Origin: Bradysia coprophila
Taxonomy: Eukaryota; Arthropoda; Insecta; Diptera; Sciaridae
Assembly: GCF_014529535.1 (NCBI RefSeq)
Contig: NW_023503555.1
Span: forward strand, 7,006,001 to 7,070,000
DNA: 64,000 nucleotides
Direction of reading: 5' to 3'
Below are positions 45,223 through 56,100 of this stretch, piece after piece. A model generated the notes under the pieces. That model saw only the letters and a program-made list of their open reading frames with translations. It did not search any database and was not told the DNA's origin. A program made the translations under genes and the position numbers. Position 1 is the stretch's first letter. Each line of letters starts with the position of its first letter.

Positions 45223-46137
45223 CAACATTAAAAATAGGTTTTTATCTGCAATCACAAAACAAATTTCTGTGGATTTTGTTGCGCTAATACACCCACTGCC
45301 ACAGCGCCAATAGACGAAATTTCCATTCAACATAATTGAATAAATTGACCGCATCAAAATCTGATTGGAATAAATTTGGAAAATATAACAAGAAGAAAGA
45401 AAGAAGAAAAAACATTCGAAAATTGAAAAGTCTCCATCTCCAAATCTCAGGTTTGCCATAATCAACAAGCATTTGTACCAATACGTTCAAATGGTCTTAG
45501 AGAACTTTTTCGTCTTCGTCTTATTGTTACTCTCCTCACACTTAATACCTTTGCGAGTAAGTCGCATTGGATTACCAATCGTTTCGAGTAGTTTCGGTAT
45601 TATATTTGTGTATAACTAAAGATTCCAAAAAAAATACTTATGCAATTTGGAGATGAGAAATGATTTTGTTTTTGTTTACGGACTGTATATATCGTTTTGG
45701 AGGTTTGTTGGATCCAACCGAAAAAAATTATCTATAAAAGAGAGCTCACGCATTTTTGGTCAGATGAATTTGAAACGGCGGTGCAACAGTGCAACGGAAT
45801 TATATATAAATTTCATAAAAAACTGCATTTATAAATATCAATCGGTGAAGCTTTTTTTTTCTCTATTGTTGGGAATTTACTTTGAAAAAGTTATCTTATC
45901 AATGGAAATTTATTCTTTGATATTCGATCGATTTGTTGTTCGTTGCTATTGTTGTGTTATTTTAAGAAAATTCGCCTTGTAAAGCGGAAAAATTGACATT
46001 GAAATTTTTCGCGATATATTGCTGTGGTCGGCTGAAAATTATTTATTTCGAGATTTCATCTGTACCGGTGAACATCAAGTGACTAAATATTGGAACTCAA
46101 TAATATATTGCATTCAAAGTGTGTATCATTTGCAACG
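45223..46137. other. 5' flank of the methyltransferase gene
   Basis: AT-rich. Presumed promoter and 5' UTR of the gene starting at 46138. No TATA/initiator pair stands out. Confidence 0.4.
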
Positions 46138-48334
46138 ATGCACAAGGCAGCTTTATATCAACGTTCAAATGGTTTACAGCGTCGGGATGCTAAGGAAGTT
46201 CTTGAAGTGAGAATTTTAATTTTCTAAATCTTCTTTGCCCTGTTGTTTTTGCAATGAATAATTTTTGTGTGAGAATTTTGGAACGTTTTTTTTAACTAAA
46301 CCTTCAAGTTTCAAGGTCTAATTTTTGTGATTCAGTTCGCTAAAAAATCAATTTATAACTGGGAGGAAGGCACAAACACAAGAACTACAAAGAAAGAAAT
46401 ATATATTAACCCTAGGGTTGTAATACTTATTTACATGAATAGAGATAAAAAATTGAACGTCAAGTTTTTGTGTGAGTTTCGTTGATCCGAGGCGTAGCCG
46501 AGTTACACAAAAGACGTACTAAAATGTATTGAATCACTGTCTAAACAATGATTGATCATTTCAGAGTGTTAACCATTTTAATTCAATCGAAAGAATCACA
46601 TCTCACGACCATTAAACCTCAGAGGGAAATGTCTCCGTGTGAGATTTTTAGAAAATCGGATCGGGTATGTGACAAAAAGTTTTTTTTTTGTGAATTCGGT
46701 GTGTTTTTATTTACCTGTCAGTCTTAATCTGCGATTTAGACAGCGACGGAAGTAATGCTTTGCGCTCACATTCACTCTTCTTTACTTGCCTGACATTCCG
46801 GTTCGACCCGAAAAAACCGGGTCAGAAAAATAACCCGGTTTTTTCACGTCGACCTGTTGACCTTGATTTTATCATAACTGTAAGATTGGAGATAATAGTA
46901 CATTACGGCCGAGGTTCCAAATTTTCATTTTGACGAGTGGGGACATTATGGTCCGACTCGAAAGGGAGGGTTGTATTTCCACTCGTCAAAATAAAATTTG
47001 GAACCTCGCACGTACAGTGCTTTACGTGAATAGGTAATGTAAATGCATATTTCATATGATCGAAGCTCCATGTACATTGCCGTATCATGTAAATTAAAAA
47101 AAACAGCACGTCAGATATTGTTTCACGTGTTTTTCTACATCTGTTGAAGGCAGATATGTGCGTCGACATGACGACGGCATAAATTTTTTGTCAATACGAC
47201 ACCAGCTTGCGCCGCACATAAAACAATGAGTAAATTCGTAAATTACTATAGCGACGAAGTCGCACTTTTCGAGTCCTAGGTATGAAAAATAAATTTTCAT
47301 TAGCAAAAATCGTTTTCTGACTTTAAAGATCGAGTTCGTGAACATTTCTTACCTTTATCTGTGCCATTTTGTAACGCTACCTCTAAGACTAACTTTTGAG
47401 AGATTCCAAGACTCCTAGCACTAATCCAACTTCGAAAATATTTTTTCTTTACACAAAATCTGTTTTTCTCCCTACCATAGGAATTTGCCCACAATTTCAA
47501 CTTCCGCTCTGATGGCACCGACACTTTGATGGACATTGGTTGTGGAAGCGGCGACGTTACAATTGATTTCATTCTTCCATTGCTGCCATTGAATTTTAAG
47601 CGTTTGGTCGGAAGCGATCTATCCGATCAAATGATACGATACGCGCAAGAAAGTTTCCAACATCCGAAAATTGCGTTCCAAAAACTAGACATCGGTGGCG
47701 ATTTGACTGGCTATTTGGAAACGGTTGAACCGTTCGATCACATAACGTCGTTCTACTGCTTGCACTGGGTACAGAATCAGGAGAAAGCTTTGCAAAATGT
47801 TTTCGATTTACTGCAACCGGACGGCGATTGTTTGATTGCATTTTTGGCGGCTAATCCGATATTTGAAATTTACAAACAAATGTCGCAGACAATCAGATGG
47901 TCACAGTATATGGCTGATGTTAATCGCTACATTTCACCGTATCAATATTCCATTAATCCTATCAAAGAATTGGAAAAGACATTGCTGTCGGTGGGCTTTG
48001 CCGATTATCAAGTGGCTGCCCGTGATAAAATGTTTGTTTTCGATGGACTGGAAATTTTGAAAAGTAAGTTCAATGTTGTGAAAACGAAAGCGTCTTGTGG
48101 TCGCTTTTGACCGTGAATGAATGGTGGGTCACAATTTCGTTTGTACTCTTTGCAGAATCAGTAAGAGCTGTCAACCCGTTTCTGGATCGTATACCGCCAG
48201 AGGAACATGACGACTTTTTAAACGATTACGTCAGCATTGTGTCGAAAATGCAATTAACCGAACACGATCAGGAGAACGGCGACTGCAAATTCCGGACACC
48301 GTATAAATTGCTGATTGTCTATGCGAGAAAATAA
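46138..48334 (+). CDS. Juvenile hormone acid methyltransferase-like, 3 exons
   Basis: Exons 46138-46206, 47481-48063 and 48156-48334 join in frame (GT-AG, phases 0 and 1) to 276 residues, the usual JHAMT length. Exon 1 reads MHKAALYQRSNGLQRRDAKE, matching the YQ..N..Q..DA start of JHAMT proteins. Residues 24-35 (EFAHNFNFRSDG) precede the S-adenosylmethionine motif I, DIGCGSGD (41-48). SFYCLHWVQNQ and the C-terminal FRTPYKLLIVYARK are also family-typical. JHAMT methylates juvenile hormone acids or farnesoic acid in the corpora allata. Insects often carry several related copies, so the exact substrate is not certain. Intron 1 (1274 bp) contains a hairpin element; intron 2 is 92 bp. Poly(A) signal AATAAA at 48430. 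Confidence 0.88.
46909..47009. mobile_element. Hairpin MITE in intron 1 of the methyltransferase
   Basis: The arms CGAGGTTCCAAATTTTCATT and the complement TGGAACCTCG extend about 31 bp (46910-46940, 46979-47008), with weaker similarity outward (TACGGCCGAGG versus TGTACGTGCGAGG). Confidence 0.75.
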
Positions 48335-48429
48335 TTTTCGATTTTTTTGGATTTATTTCTTTTAACATTGTACCTCAGAGTAGCCTTTTAGTGATGGGAT
48401 GATGATCTAAACATTTTCAGATTTTAGAT

Positions 48430-48435
48430 AATAAA
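48430..48435 (+). terminator. Poly(A) signal of the methyltransferase gene
   Basis: AATAAA 96 bp after the stop codon. Confidence 0.6.
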
Positions 48436-48526
48436 AAGTGAATTTATTTATTGAAGGGCTGGGAGTGTTACATTTTATGAAAAGTTGTTGCAGTTGCAGC
48501 TGCTGCTCCACTAAGTTCACATTAGA

Positions 48527-49040
48527 GAACAAACTTACTAAATAAAACTGGCTTCTAGCTCATTATCCAGGGGAGCTACAACTGGGAATATGGTTGGAAA
48601 TGATATGTTTGTATTTCAGAGATATCTTGTCGGAACTGTGTTACATAGGTCAAAAGAAAGAGAATGTTTTTCTTCAACCACCACTCCCACCTGTAGAATT
48701 CTGGGATTTTCAGAGCTTTACCGTTTTTTTTTTCGGATTCGATTTTGGACTTTTAGTATCATTGGAGTGATAGAAGGTTGGTTCCTAGAATTACATCACC
48801 CCACATGGTCCACCATCCTCCCAATTCTACAACTCCAGAATTGTGAGGATTTTTCATGTTTTTTGTAGGTTCCTTTCTAGACTTTTGGGATTATTGGGGT
48901 GATAGAAGGTTGGTTCCAAGAATTACTTCACATGGTCCATCATCTTCCTATTTTGACGACTTTTCTTAATGTTTTGGGTTCCCTTCTGCACTTTAGGGAT
49001 TATATTGAGGTGGAAGTGATTAGTTCCTACACATCAGTTG
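48527..49040 (+). repeat. Family D repeat with internal ~130-bp units, copy 2
   Basis: Three imperfect units with GGTTCCTAGAATTACATCA, CACATGGTCCACCATCCTCC and GGTTCCTTTCTAGACTTTTG. Related to 14347-14674. Confidence 0.75.
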
Positions 49041-49087
49041 ACTAAAATAGCGATTAAATGTTTTGCATTAATGGAATGAGTAGGATA

Positions 49088-49280
49088 GCTATTCATCTGT
49101 TATCGATAACGACGACAAAAATAATGACAAGATCAGTGTAATATGGTCATTTATACAGTAAAATGCATGTTTAATAAATTGAAGTACAAGATTTGAAATC
49201 AACAGATTAAAAATACTTTGATCGATAGAAGTAATAGATCCGATAATAATACTAGTCATATGCTTGCCGTCTGCAACAAG
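49088..49280 (-). mobile_element. Family A inverted-repeat element
   Basis: CTATTCATCTGTTATCGATA to TGCCGTCTGCAACAAG. The closest relative is the copy in the FReD pseudogene (12274-12477), with long identical runs such as AAATTGAAGTACAAGATTTG. Confidence 0.9.
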
Positions 49281-49424
49281 TTAAGGGTTCGGACTGATTT
49301 TTTCTGTAACAACATAATTCTATCCAATTTCAATCAAGATTTGAACCAAATTGTGGGAGTGCTAGTACGGTCACGGTCTTAAAGCACATTGAGAATTCCG
49401 TGATAAACAGCCAATAGCGTTCAC

Positions 49425-50417
49425 CAGGGCCTATTATTTGGGAATCGATTTTGGGAATATTTGAGAATATTTGGGAATATTTGGGAATATTTGGGAATTT
49501 TGGGAATATTTGAGAATTTTTGTGAATATTTGGGGATTAATTCCTTTTGAATATATTATCCCAAAATGTTTGGTTTCTATTTTGTATTGTTATCAATAAA
49601 GCTTTATAAATCGTGTTTAAATACCATTGACATTTAATCTCATCCATCAGAAGTTTATTTTCGATGTTCACAAATGACTTAGAAATAAACCAGTGGCATT
49701 ACAGCAGGTATTTTCTATCGTTAAAACTTTTACACCTCGTCTACTTCCCAAATATTCTCAAAATTCACAAATATTCCCAAAAATTCCCAAATATTCACAA
49801 ATATTCCCAAATATTCCCAAATATTCCCAAATATTCACAAATATTCCCAAATATTCCCAAAATTCCCAAATATTCCCAAATATTCACAAATATTCCCAAA
49901 TATTCCCAAAATTCACAAATATTCCCAAATATTCCCAAAATTCACAAATATTCCCAAATATTCCCAAAATTCACCAATATTCACAAATATCCCCAAATAT
50001 TCACAAATATTAACAATATTGATTCCTAAACGATGAGGCTGATGAAATCACAGTAGGCACTGCGTTTCTGTTATACAGATAGATGACTTGTTTTTGTTGT
50101 ATGAGTTAAAACATAATCCTAAGCGGTAGCTCGTATCACTAAAGCCTCCAAATTTGACACTTGTCAATTCAGTGTTCATGCTAGTAGCAGGGCTGTGCCA
50201 TAACACATACATTTTTTGGGGTACCTCCAACGCCGCTGGCTTAAAACACTTTATTATGTATCACAAATTTTATAAGCATGATATCCACTGAATCGTTCAA
50301 ATTTTATTTAAGTCTACGTCTACCTGGTCTTAAATTTTTGTGAATATTTGGGAATATTTGGGAATATTTGTGAATATTTGGGAATTTTGGGAATTAATTC
50401 CCAAATAATAGGCCCTG
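49425..50417. mobile_element. CAGGGCC element with AATATTCCCAA arrays
   Basis: 993 bp bounded by CAGGGCCTATTATTTGGG and its complement, with GTTCAC directly repeated outside (49419-49424, 50418-50423). The interior holds arrays of TTTGGGAATA (left end, right end) and the complement AAATATTCCC (49740-50020). These give a repetitive open frame (PNIPKYSQI) that is not a gene. Same end sequence as 44597-45222. Confidence 0.85.
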
Positions 50418-50423
50418 GTTCAC

Positions 50424-51274
50424 AGATATAGTTGATCTGCTACCTGCATTTGATAATTATTTTTTTCGAGAGAATCGAGAAAATATGACAAAAATCAATT
50501 TCCTCCAATAATTTTAGATTTTCTTGATTGTCTCAAATTTGAGAAAATCGAAAAAAATTTTCTCAAAGGCAGGTAGTGATATGCATGATGTTCTCTTACA
50601 CAATTTTTTATGAAATTACAATCTCAAATGAATGTTTTTTGTGACACAAAAATACACCTGAGTTTTTAGCCGTTAATCACGATACTCTTTTAAATATTCA
50701 AACCTTTCGATCCTGCTGCCACCTTTGAATAAAACATTAAACTAAAATTTCTTGTGACGATTTTTAGGAACGGCAGGACGTTTATCGTCTGATTGATTGA
50801 CATTTTCATCGAATATGAAGATTTAATTTTCAGTGTCTGAATTGAGACAGAGTGGTTGGACAGAGCGGTCTTGAAAAGGAAATCAAAAAATTCTCATCTT
50901 AAATTTTACGACAAAAGTGGCATCTCCACGCTCTATTCATTGGAATTACTTCTTAGAACGGTCGTGAAATGTCGCTGTTAAACGTATTCTGAATAATGTG
51001 GACCAATCAAATTGCACCAAGTAATTTGACAGCTCTTCACAAACGATAAGAACAGTTTTCGGTGTTAAATTTGCACAACATTTTTATTTAACAATTTGGC
51101 ACTGAAGAACGAACTACTTGTTACACTTGTGGGTTCCCAACAATCAGATAGTATTATCGAATCCGATTAGTATTAAAACAAAGAATTCGTTTCAAAACAA
51201 TCAGTCGGAAAAGTGAACACGTAGCATCGCTCTTTGCCTACGCCGGTTAAGTGTTTTCATTTTTCACAACAAAA
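50424..51274. other. 5' flank of the PDIA6 gene
   Basis: AT-rich intergenic DNA. The last ~200 bp presumably include the promoter and 5' UTR. No TATA box stands out. Confidence 0.45.
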
Positions 51275-52746
51275 ATGATCGTTCCGTTAGGTACCTAGAC
51301 TTTGACGGGAAAATTGTTTCCTTTTCGTTAATCCAATAATCCAATCAATTTAAAATGTTTCAGTCGTAACGCTGCTATGCATAACGCAAACTTTAGCGCT
51401 CTATCCCGCAAATGGTGACGTAGTTGAATTGACTCCATCAAATTTCGATCGACTTGTTGTACAAAGCGATGAGGTGTGGGTGGTGGAAGTAAGTGAACAT
51501 CTGGAATTATTTGTCATTTTGATCTTATTTTCACGTCTCTTTGTGCACTATTCAGTTCTTTGCTCCTTGGTGCGGCCACTGTAAATCACTGGTGCCGGAA
51601 TACAAAAAAGCAGCCGCTGCCCTGAAAGGCGTTGTCAAAGTGGGTTCTGTCGATGCTGATCAACACAAGTCATTGGGCGGTCAGTTCGGCGTTCAAGGTT
51701 TTCCGACCATCAAAATATTCGGAGCCAACAAACGGTCACCGTCAGACTTCAATGGTCAAAGAACTGCCCAAGGAATTGTTGATGCAGCTCTGTCCGAAGT
51801 GAAGAGCAAAGTTAAGGCAGCGTTGAATGGAGGAAGCAGCGGTGGTAGTGGAAAGAGTTCCGGTAGCGGAACCAAGGGAAACAAAGATGATGTGGTTGAG
51901 TTGACCGATTCTAACTTTGATAAATTGGTGTTGGACAGTGAAGACGTGTGGTTGGTTGAATTCTTCGCTCCATGGTGCGGACATTGCAAGAACTTGGCAC
52001 CCGAATGGGAAAAGGCTGCCACCGAACTGAAAGGAAAAGTGAAATTGGGTGCTCTGGATGCAACCGTTCATCAAGCAAAGGCACAAGAGTATGGTGTCCA
52101 AGGTTATCCGACAATTAAATTCTTCCATGGAGGTCGCAAAGATCGTGGTGATGCCACTGACTACAGTGGTGGACGAACTGCACAAGAAATCGTTACGTGG
52201 GCATTGGACAAGTATTCCGATAATATTCCGGCACCCGAAATCGTTGAATTAACGTCTGAAGACGTGGCCAAGGATGCCTGCGAAACCAAACCACTTTGCA
52301 TTGTGTCCGTTCTTCCGCACATTCTCGACTGTGATGCTAAATGCCGTAACAGATACTTGGACATTCTGCGCGAATTGGGCGACAAATACAAGAAGAGACA
52401 ATGGGGCTGGCTATGGATGGAAGGCGGAGCTCAATCGAAAGTGGAAGATGCGCTGGAAATTGGCGGATTCGGGTATCCTGCTATGGCTGCCGTTAACATT
52501 AAGAAAATGAAGTACACAACGCTGCGCGGTTCGTTCTCCAAGGACGGTATCAACGAATTCTTGCGAGACATTTCGTATGGCCGTGGACAGACCGCTCCGA
52601 TTAAAGGCGCTGAAATGCCGAAGGTCTACAAAAATACGCCGTGGGATGGTCAGGACGGTCAATTACCGGAGGAGGAAGATATTGATTTGTCGGACGTTGA
52701 TTTGGATGATGATGAGGATAGCAAGCCGGGCAAGGAAGAGTTGTAA
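51275..52746 (+). CDS. PDIA6: Protein disulfide isomerase A6 / P5 (CaBP1), 3 exons
   Basis: Exons 51275-51290, 51364-51488 and 51556-52746 join in frame to 443 residues. A signal peptide ([17 protein letters not shown]) leads to the first thioredoxin domain with WCGHC (active-site CGHC 53-56) and cis-Pro GFPTI. A Gly/Ser linker (about 139-155) precedes the second thioredoxin domain (CGHC 188-191, GYPTI). A b-type domain follows with [12 protein letters not shown]...C, then an acidic Asp/Glu tail ending in KEEL, an ER-retrieval signal. This a0-a-b layout and length are those of P5. It oxidises and isomerises disulfides in the ER lumen and acts with BiP. Introns are short (73 and 67 bp). The ATG at 51275 is chosen because only it supplies the signal peptide. 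Nothing unusual. Confidence 0.97.
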
Positions 52747-52877
52747 AGTTAGCGGGTGTGTTAGATGTAAATTTAATGAGACTGCTGTTTGTGTCCGGAG
52801 TGTGTGTGTGAATGGGTGAATGTGTGCTGGCCAATAGAAGAAATCGTTTTTTGTAATGAAATCAGTTCCATTCGAAA

Positions 52878-52883
52878 AATAAA
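52878..52883 (+). terminator. Poly(A) signal of PDIA6
   Basis: AATAAA 132 bp after the stop codon, followed by a GT-rich stretch (CTTGTTGTTTC). Confidence 0.7.
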
Positions 52884-52937
52884 TTGAATTTTTCTTTTGT
52901 AAAACGTCTTGTTGTTTCTTTAAATGCAAAACAAGGA

Positions 52938-52943
52938 TTTATT
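52938..52943 (-). terminator. Probable poly(A) signal of TRAPPC9
   Basis: AATAAA on the minus strand about 190 bp after the TRAPPC9 stop. Only 54 bp separate it from the PDIA6 signal on the other strand. Confidence 0.5.
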
Positions 52944-53130
52944 ATAAACTTCTCGTTGTACCGCCCAGTCCAAGTCCACATTGTATACGACTTGTTAACA
53001 ATTGTCTCATTTGAAAAATGAATTTTTATCCAACGTAACCAGAAAAAGTATCAAAAAAGAAAACAAAAAAGAAGGGAGAAACCGAAGAACAACTATTATA
53101 CTAGATCACCGGCCCATTGTATCCGATCCA

Positions 53131-56100
53131 TTACTCCATTACCGTAATATCAATCGATGGAATATACTTCCACACCTGTACGTCCGAATCGTTCAATTTA
53201 CTAGCAGCACCATGCACACCAATCGGCTTCGAACAGCACTGTATGTCGGCCTTGTAGCGTCCTGGTGTCAGGAAAATAGCCGAACATTCGTGCGACGTCG
53301 CTGTATTGTGATTCAGCGATTCGATGGTCACTCTGTCAGAGGATGGGAGAAAGAAGTCGAATCAATCAAGTCAATCAATTCCATAAGCGATCGGAACCAG
53401 GTCAGACCAAAGTGAAAAATCCTGGAAATCGGGTCAGTCTGCACAGATTTGACTTAAACCAGATTTGATCTGACCTCTACTGGAAACGTGGAAATCATAA
53501 ACAGTTCAGGTGCATCTGCACTTAGGTGCCTGAACTGCTTACAATATCCAAACTTCAGGGTAAGTCAAATCCCATTAATTCACTTCCAGGCTAGCCTGAT
53601 GTTCAGGTTCAATTCAAAGGATTCCCGACCAGTTCTGAGTTATCATTCTAAACCGACACATACCTATCCGGTCCGGACAATATGACGCGAGTTTCCAGTT
53701 TGTAGTTTAGCACGCCGTTCTGATAGTCCTGATAGAATTGCATCTTTAGCGTCAGATTTTCAAGAGGTGATGGTGACAGGTTGCAAATTTTTATGCCAAA
53801 TTTCACCGATGTTCCGGCGGAACATTTCACCTCTGACTGCGGTGGAATCGGGTTGTCGTCAACGGAGATATCTGAAAGGAAGAAAGAATTTCTCGTTCAG
53901 AATAGAATTTCGTTAATCTAGGGGCTGATATGTTTCATCAGGCGATTTAATTCAAGGAATTAAACTCCCATCAGGAAGTGAGCTCCATCTCCTCTACGAC
54001 CTATAACGCAATGTGATGGGGGTCTTGTTTCTCTCAGATTTACTTCCCAACTTGGTCACAATTTCAATTCCCCAACACTCACCCCATTGCAGTGGCGCCA
54101 CTGTTATTAATCCCAGCATCGTCGCCGACAGTGAAATCCCTCGCAACGATGTCCTTCCACTCGTTTCCGTTCCGGTCAGTGTCCATTTCAGATTCACTTG
54201 ATCGGAGATATGCTCCGAACAGGCGCGTTCCGTCATGTCCACGTCAGTGCCACCACTTAATAAACTATCTGCGGAAGAACAGACAACAAAGCTCTCATTA
54301 ACACACATTCAAATTTACCGGTGGCAGAACATGCTACACTTACATTGAGCATCATTGGTTTGAGTATTTTCCGTTAAGAGTCTTTCCAACGGACACCTTT
54401 CCACTGGTACGGGCACACGACAGCTCTCCTTCGATTCGATGAGAATACTTTTGTTTGTTGTGTAGTTCAACGACATCTCCTGAGCTGTTAGATTAACCAC
54501 ATCCAATACCAGATAGAATTGAGATGGTCTGCATGGATGGATGAAAGGAAGAAAATTCAGAAATTGTGTGAAGAGAACGACAAAACGTCTTACATTTCCG
54601 CCGGCAAAACATCCCAGTTTGTGACCTGAGCACTAGGCAAAAATTCTAAATTAAACGAAACTGCACACTGCCTGCAGTAACCTTCCTTACAGCCTTCGCC
54701 ACCGGAATACCGAAACCGAAATTGCACATCCATGTGGCGAGTGGTACTGCTGCCAACACCACCCAAACTAATTGTCGCCAGAGACGAATGTCCCGAATGC
54801 GTTGACCGGAAACTCGATGTCAATTCGGTTCTGCGATGGATGTTCACTGGTGAACTCATTCGGCTCGGCAGACTATTTTGACCCGATACGGATAGATTAC
54901 CGCCGCTAACACTTTGAATGTCATGAACGTGACTTCCGGCATTGTGATTTGATGAATGCGAAGATCCTGCACCTCCGATTCCATTCGTGAGCGGTCCCAA
55001 AAAGTCAGCCTCGCCGTAAATGGTTACCTTGAAGTCGATTGATTGATGCGGTTGGATCGGAAGTTTTGACTGTATTTCGGCACTGGACCATTGGAAAATG
55101 CGACCTTGCAGTTTCGCTTCCACTGTTGAGTGTAAGGACTCTTCCAAATACTCGATCGGTACCTAGGAGATTCGAGTCAAATGTTACTAACATTATGTAT
55201 GAATTAAGCGAGGATTACAATCGAGCTTGCGATCGACTTCAGAAACATTTCACTATTAGAATATTCGGGCCTGCAGATGCACTAACCTTGCTGCTATTTG
55301 TCAGGGTGATCGTACACTCTGCAGTTTCACCGTTGAATACTGTCACTCCAGCGGAAATAATCACAAAGTCACTCTGTGCCATGCTGCTAAATGTCGCTGT
55401 TTGTGGTAACGACGTTGCGATGGCCAATTTCGGCAGAGCTGGTATAACATCGATTGTGTAATTTGGCGGAAATTTTCGATCAGTCATCGCCTTCAGTCGA
55501 CAATTGGACTTGACGCCAAGCGTATGGGTGCTGTAGCCTTGTATTTCTAGTGATCCGTGTTCGATTGGTGTGCCGTGCAGAGTGATTGCGGTAGGCGTTG
55601 ATGTTGGTAGGACCACTGTTTCGGGAAGTGATTCGAACACAACGCCGTTCGTTAAAAGTCTCATATCAGCTACTCGTAGCTCAAACGGAAGTGGATTGGT
55701 AAGTTTCAAGTGTATTTCGCACAGATCATTTTGAACCCATTGGAATGCTGTAACCGAAGAGAGAATGTGAATTACAATGGTTCATCGAAAGCAACACGCG
55801 CAACACTCACCAATTTTACTGTCATTTTTCTTTGTCCGACGGTCGATCGAACTGAAATGAATCGGAGTGAAAAGGAACGGTCCACAGTCCACCTTATTCA
55901 CGGCAATTTTGTGTGGTTGCAAATGTGACGGCAGATTTTGGACTTGAAAGTGAACGCAATACGGCAAATCAGTGAGATTAGCTGGTGGTATTACGGTGCC
56001 ATTGTCGAGCACTAACGGAACTGGCGACCCTTCACATTGTGCGCTTAGACTCTACAAATGAAGCAAACGTTTGACTCACATCGACGAAAAGCAAGTGAAA

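Noticed and set aside
49664..50029. 121- and 106-codon frames of PNIPKYSQI repeats
   Set aside because: Translation of the AATATTCCCAA array inside the CAGGGCC element; open in two frames, as expected for a tandem repeat without stops.
51742..52185. 147-codon minus-strand frame inside PDIA6
   Set aside because: Antisense shadow of the second thioredoxin domain.
55039..55461. 140-codon plus-strand frame opposite TRAPPC9
   Set aside because: It runs across two well-supported minus-strand exons and their intron; a shadow of the coding strand. The other plus-strand frames at 56370-57979 are rejected for the same reason.
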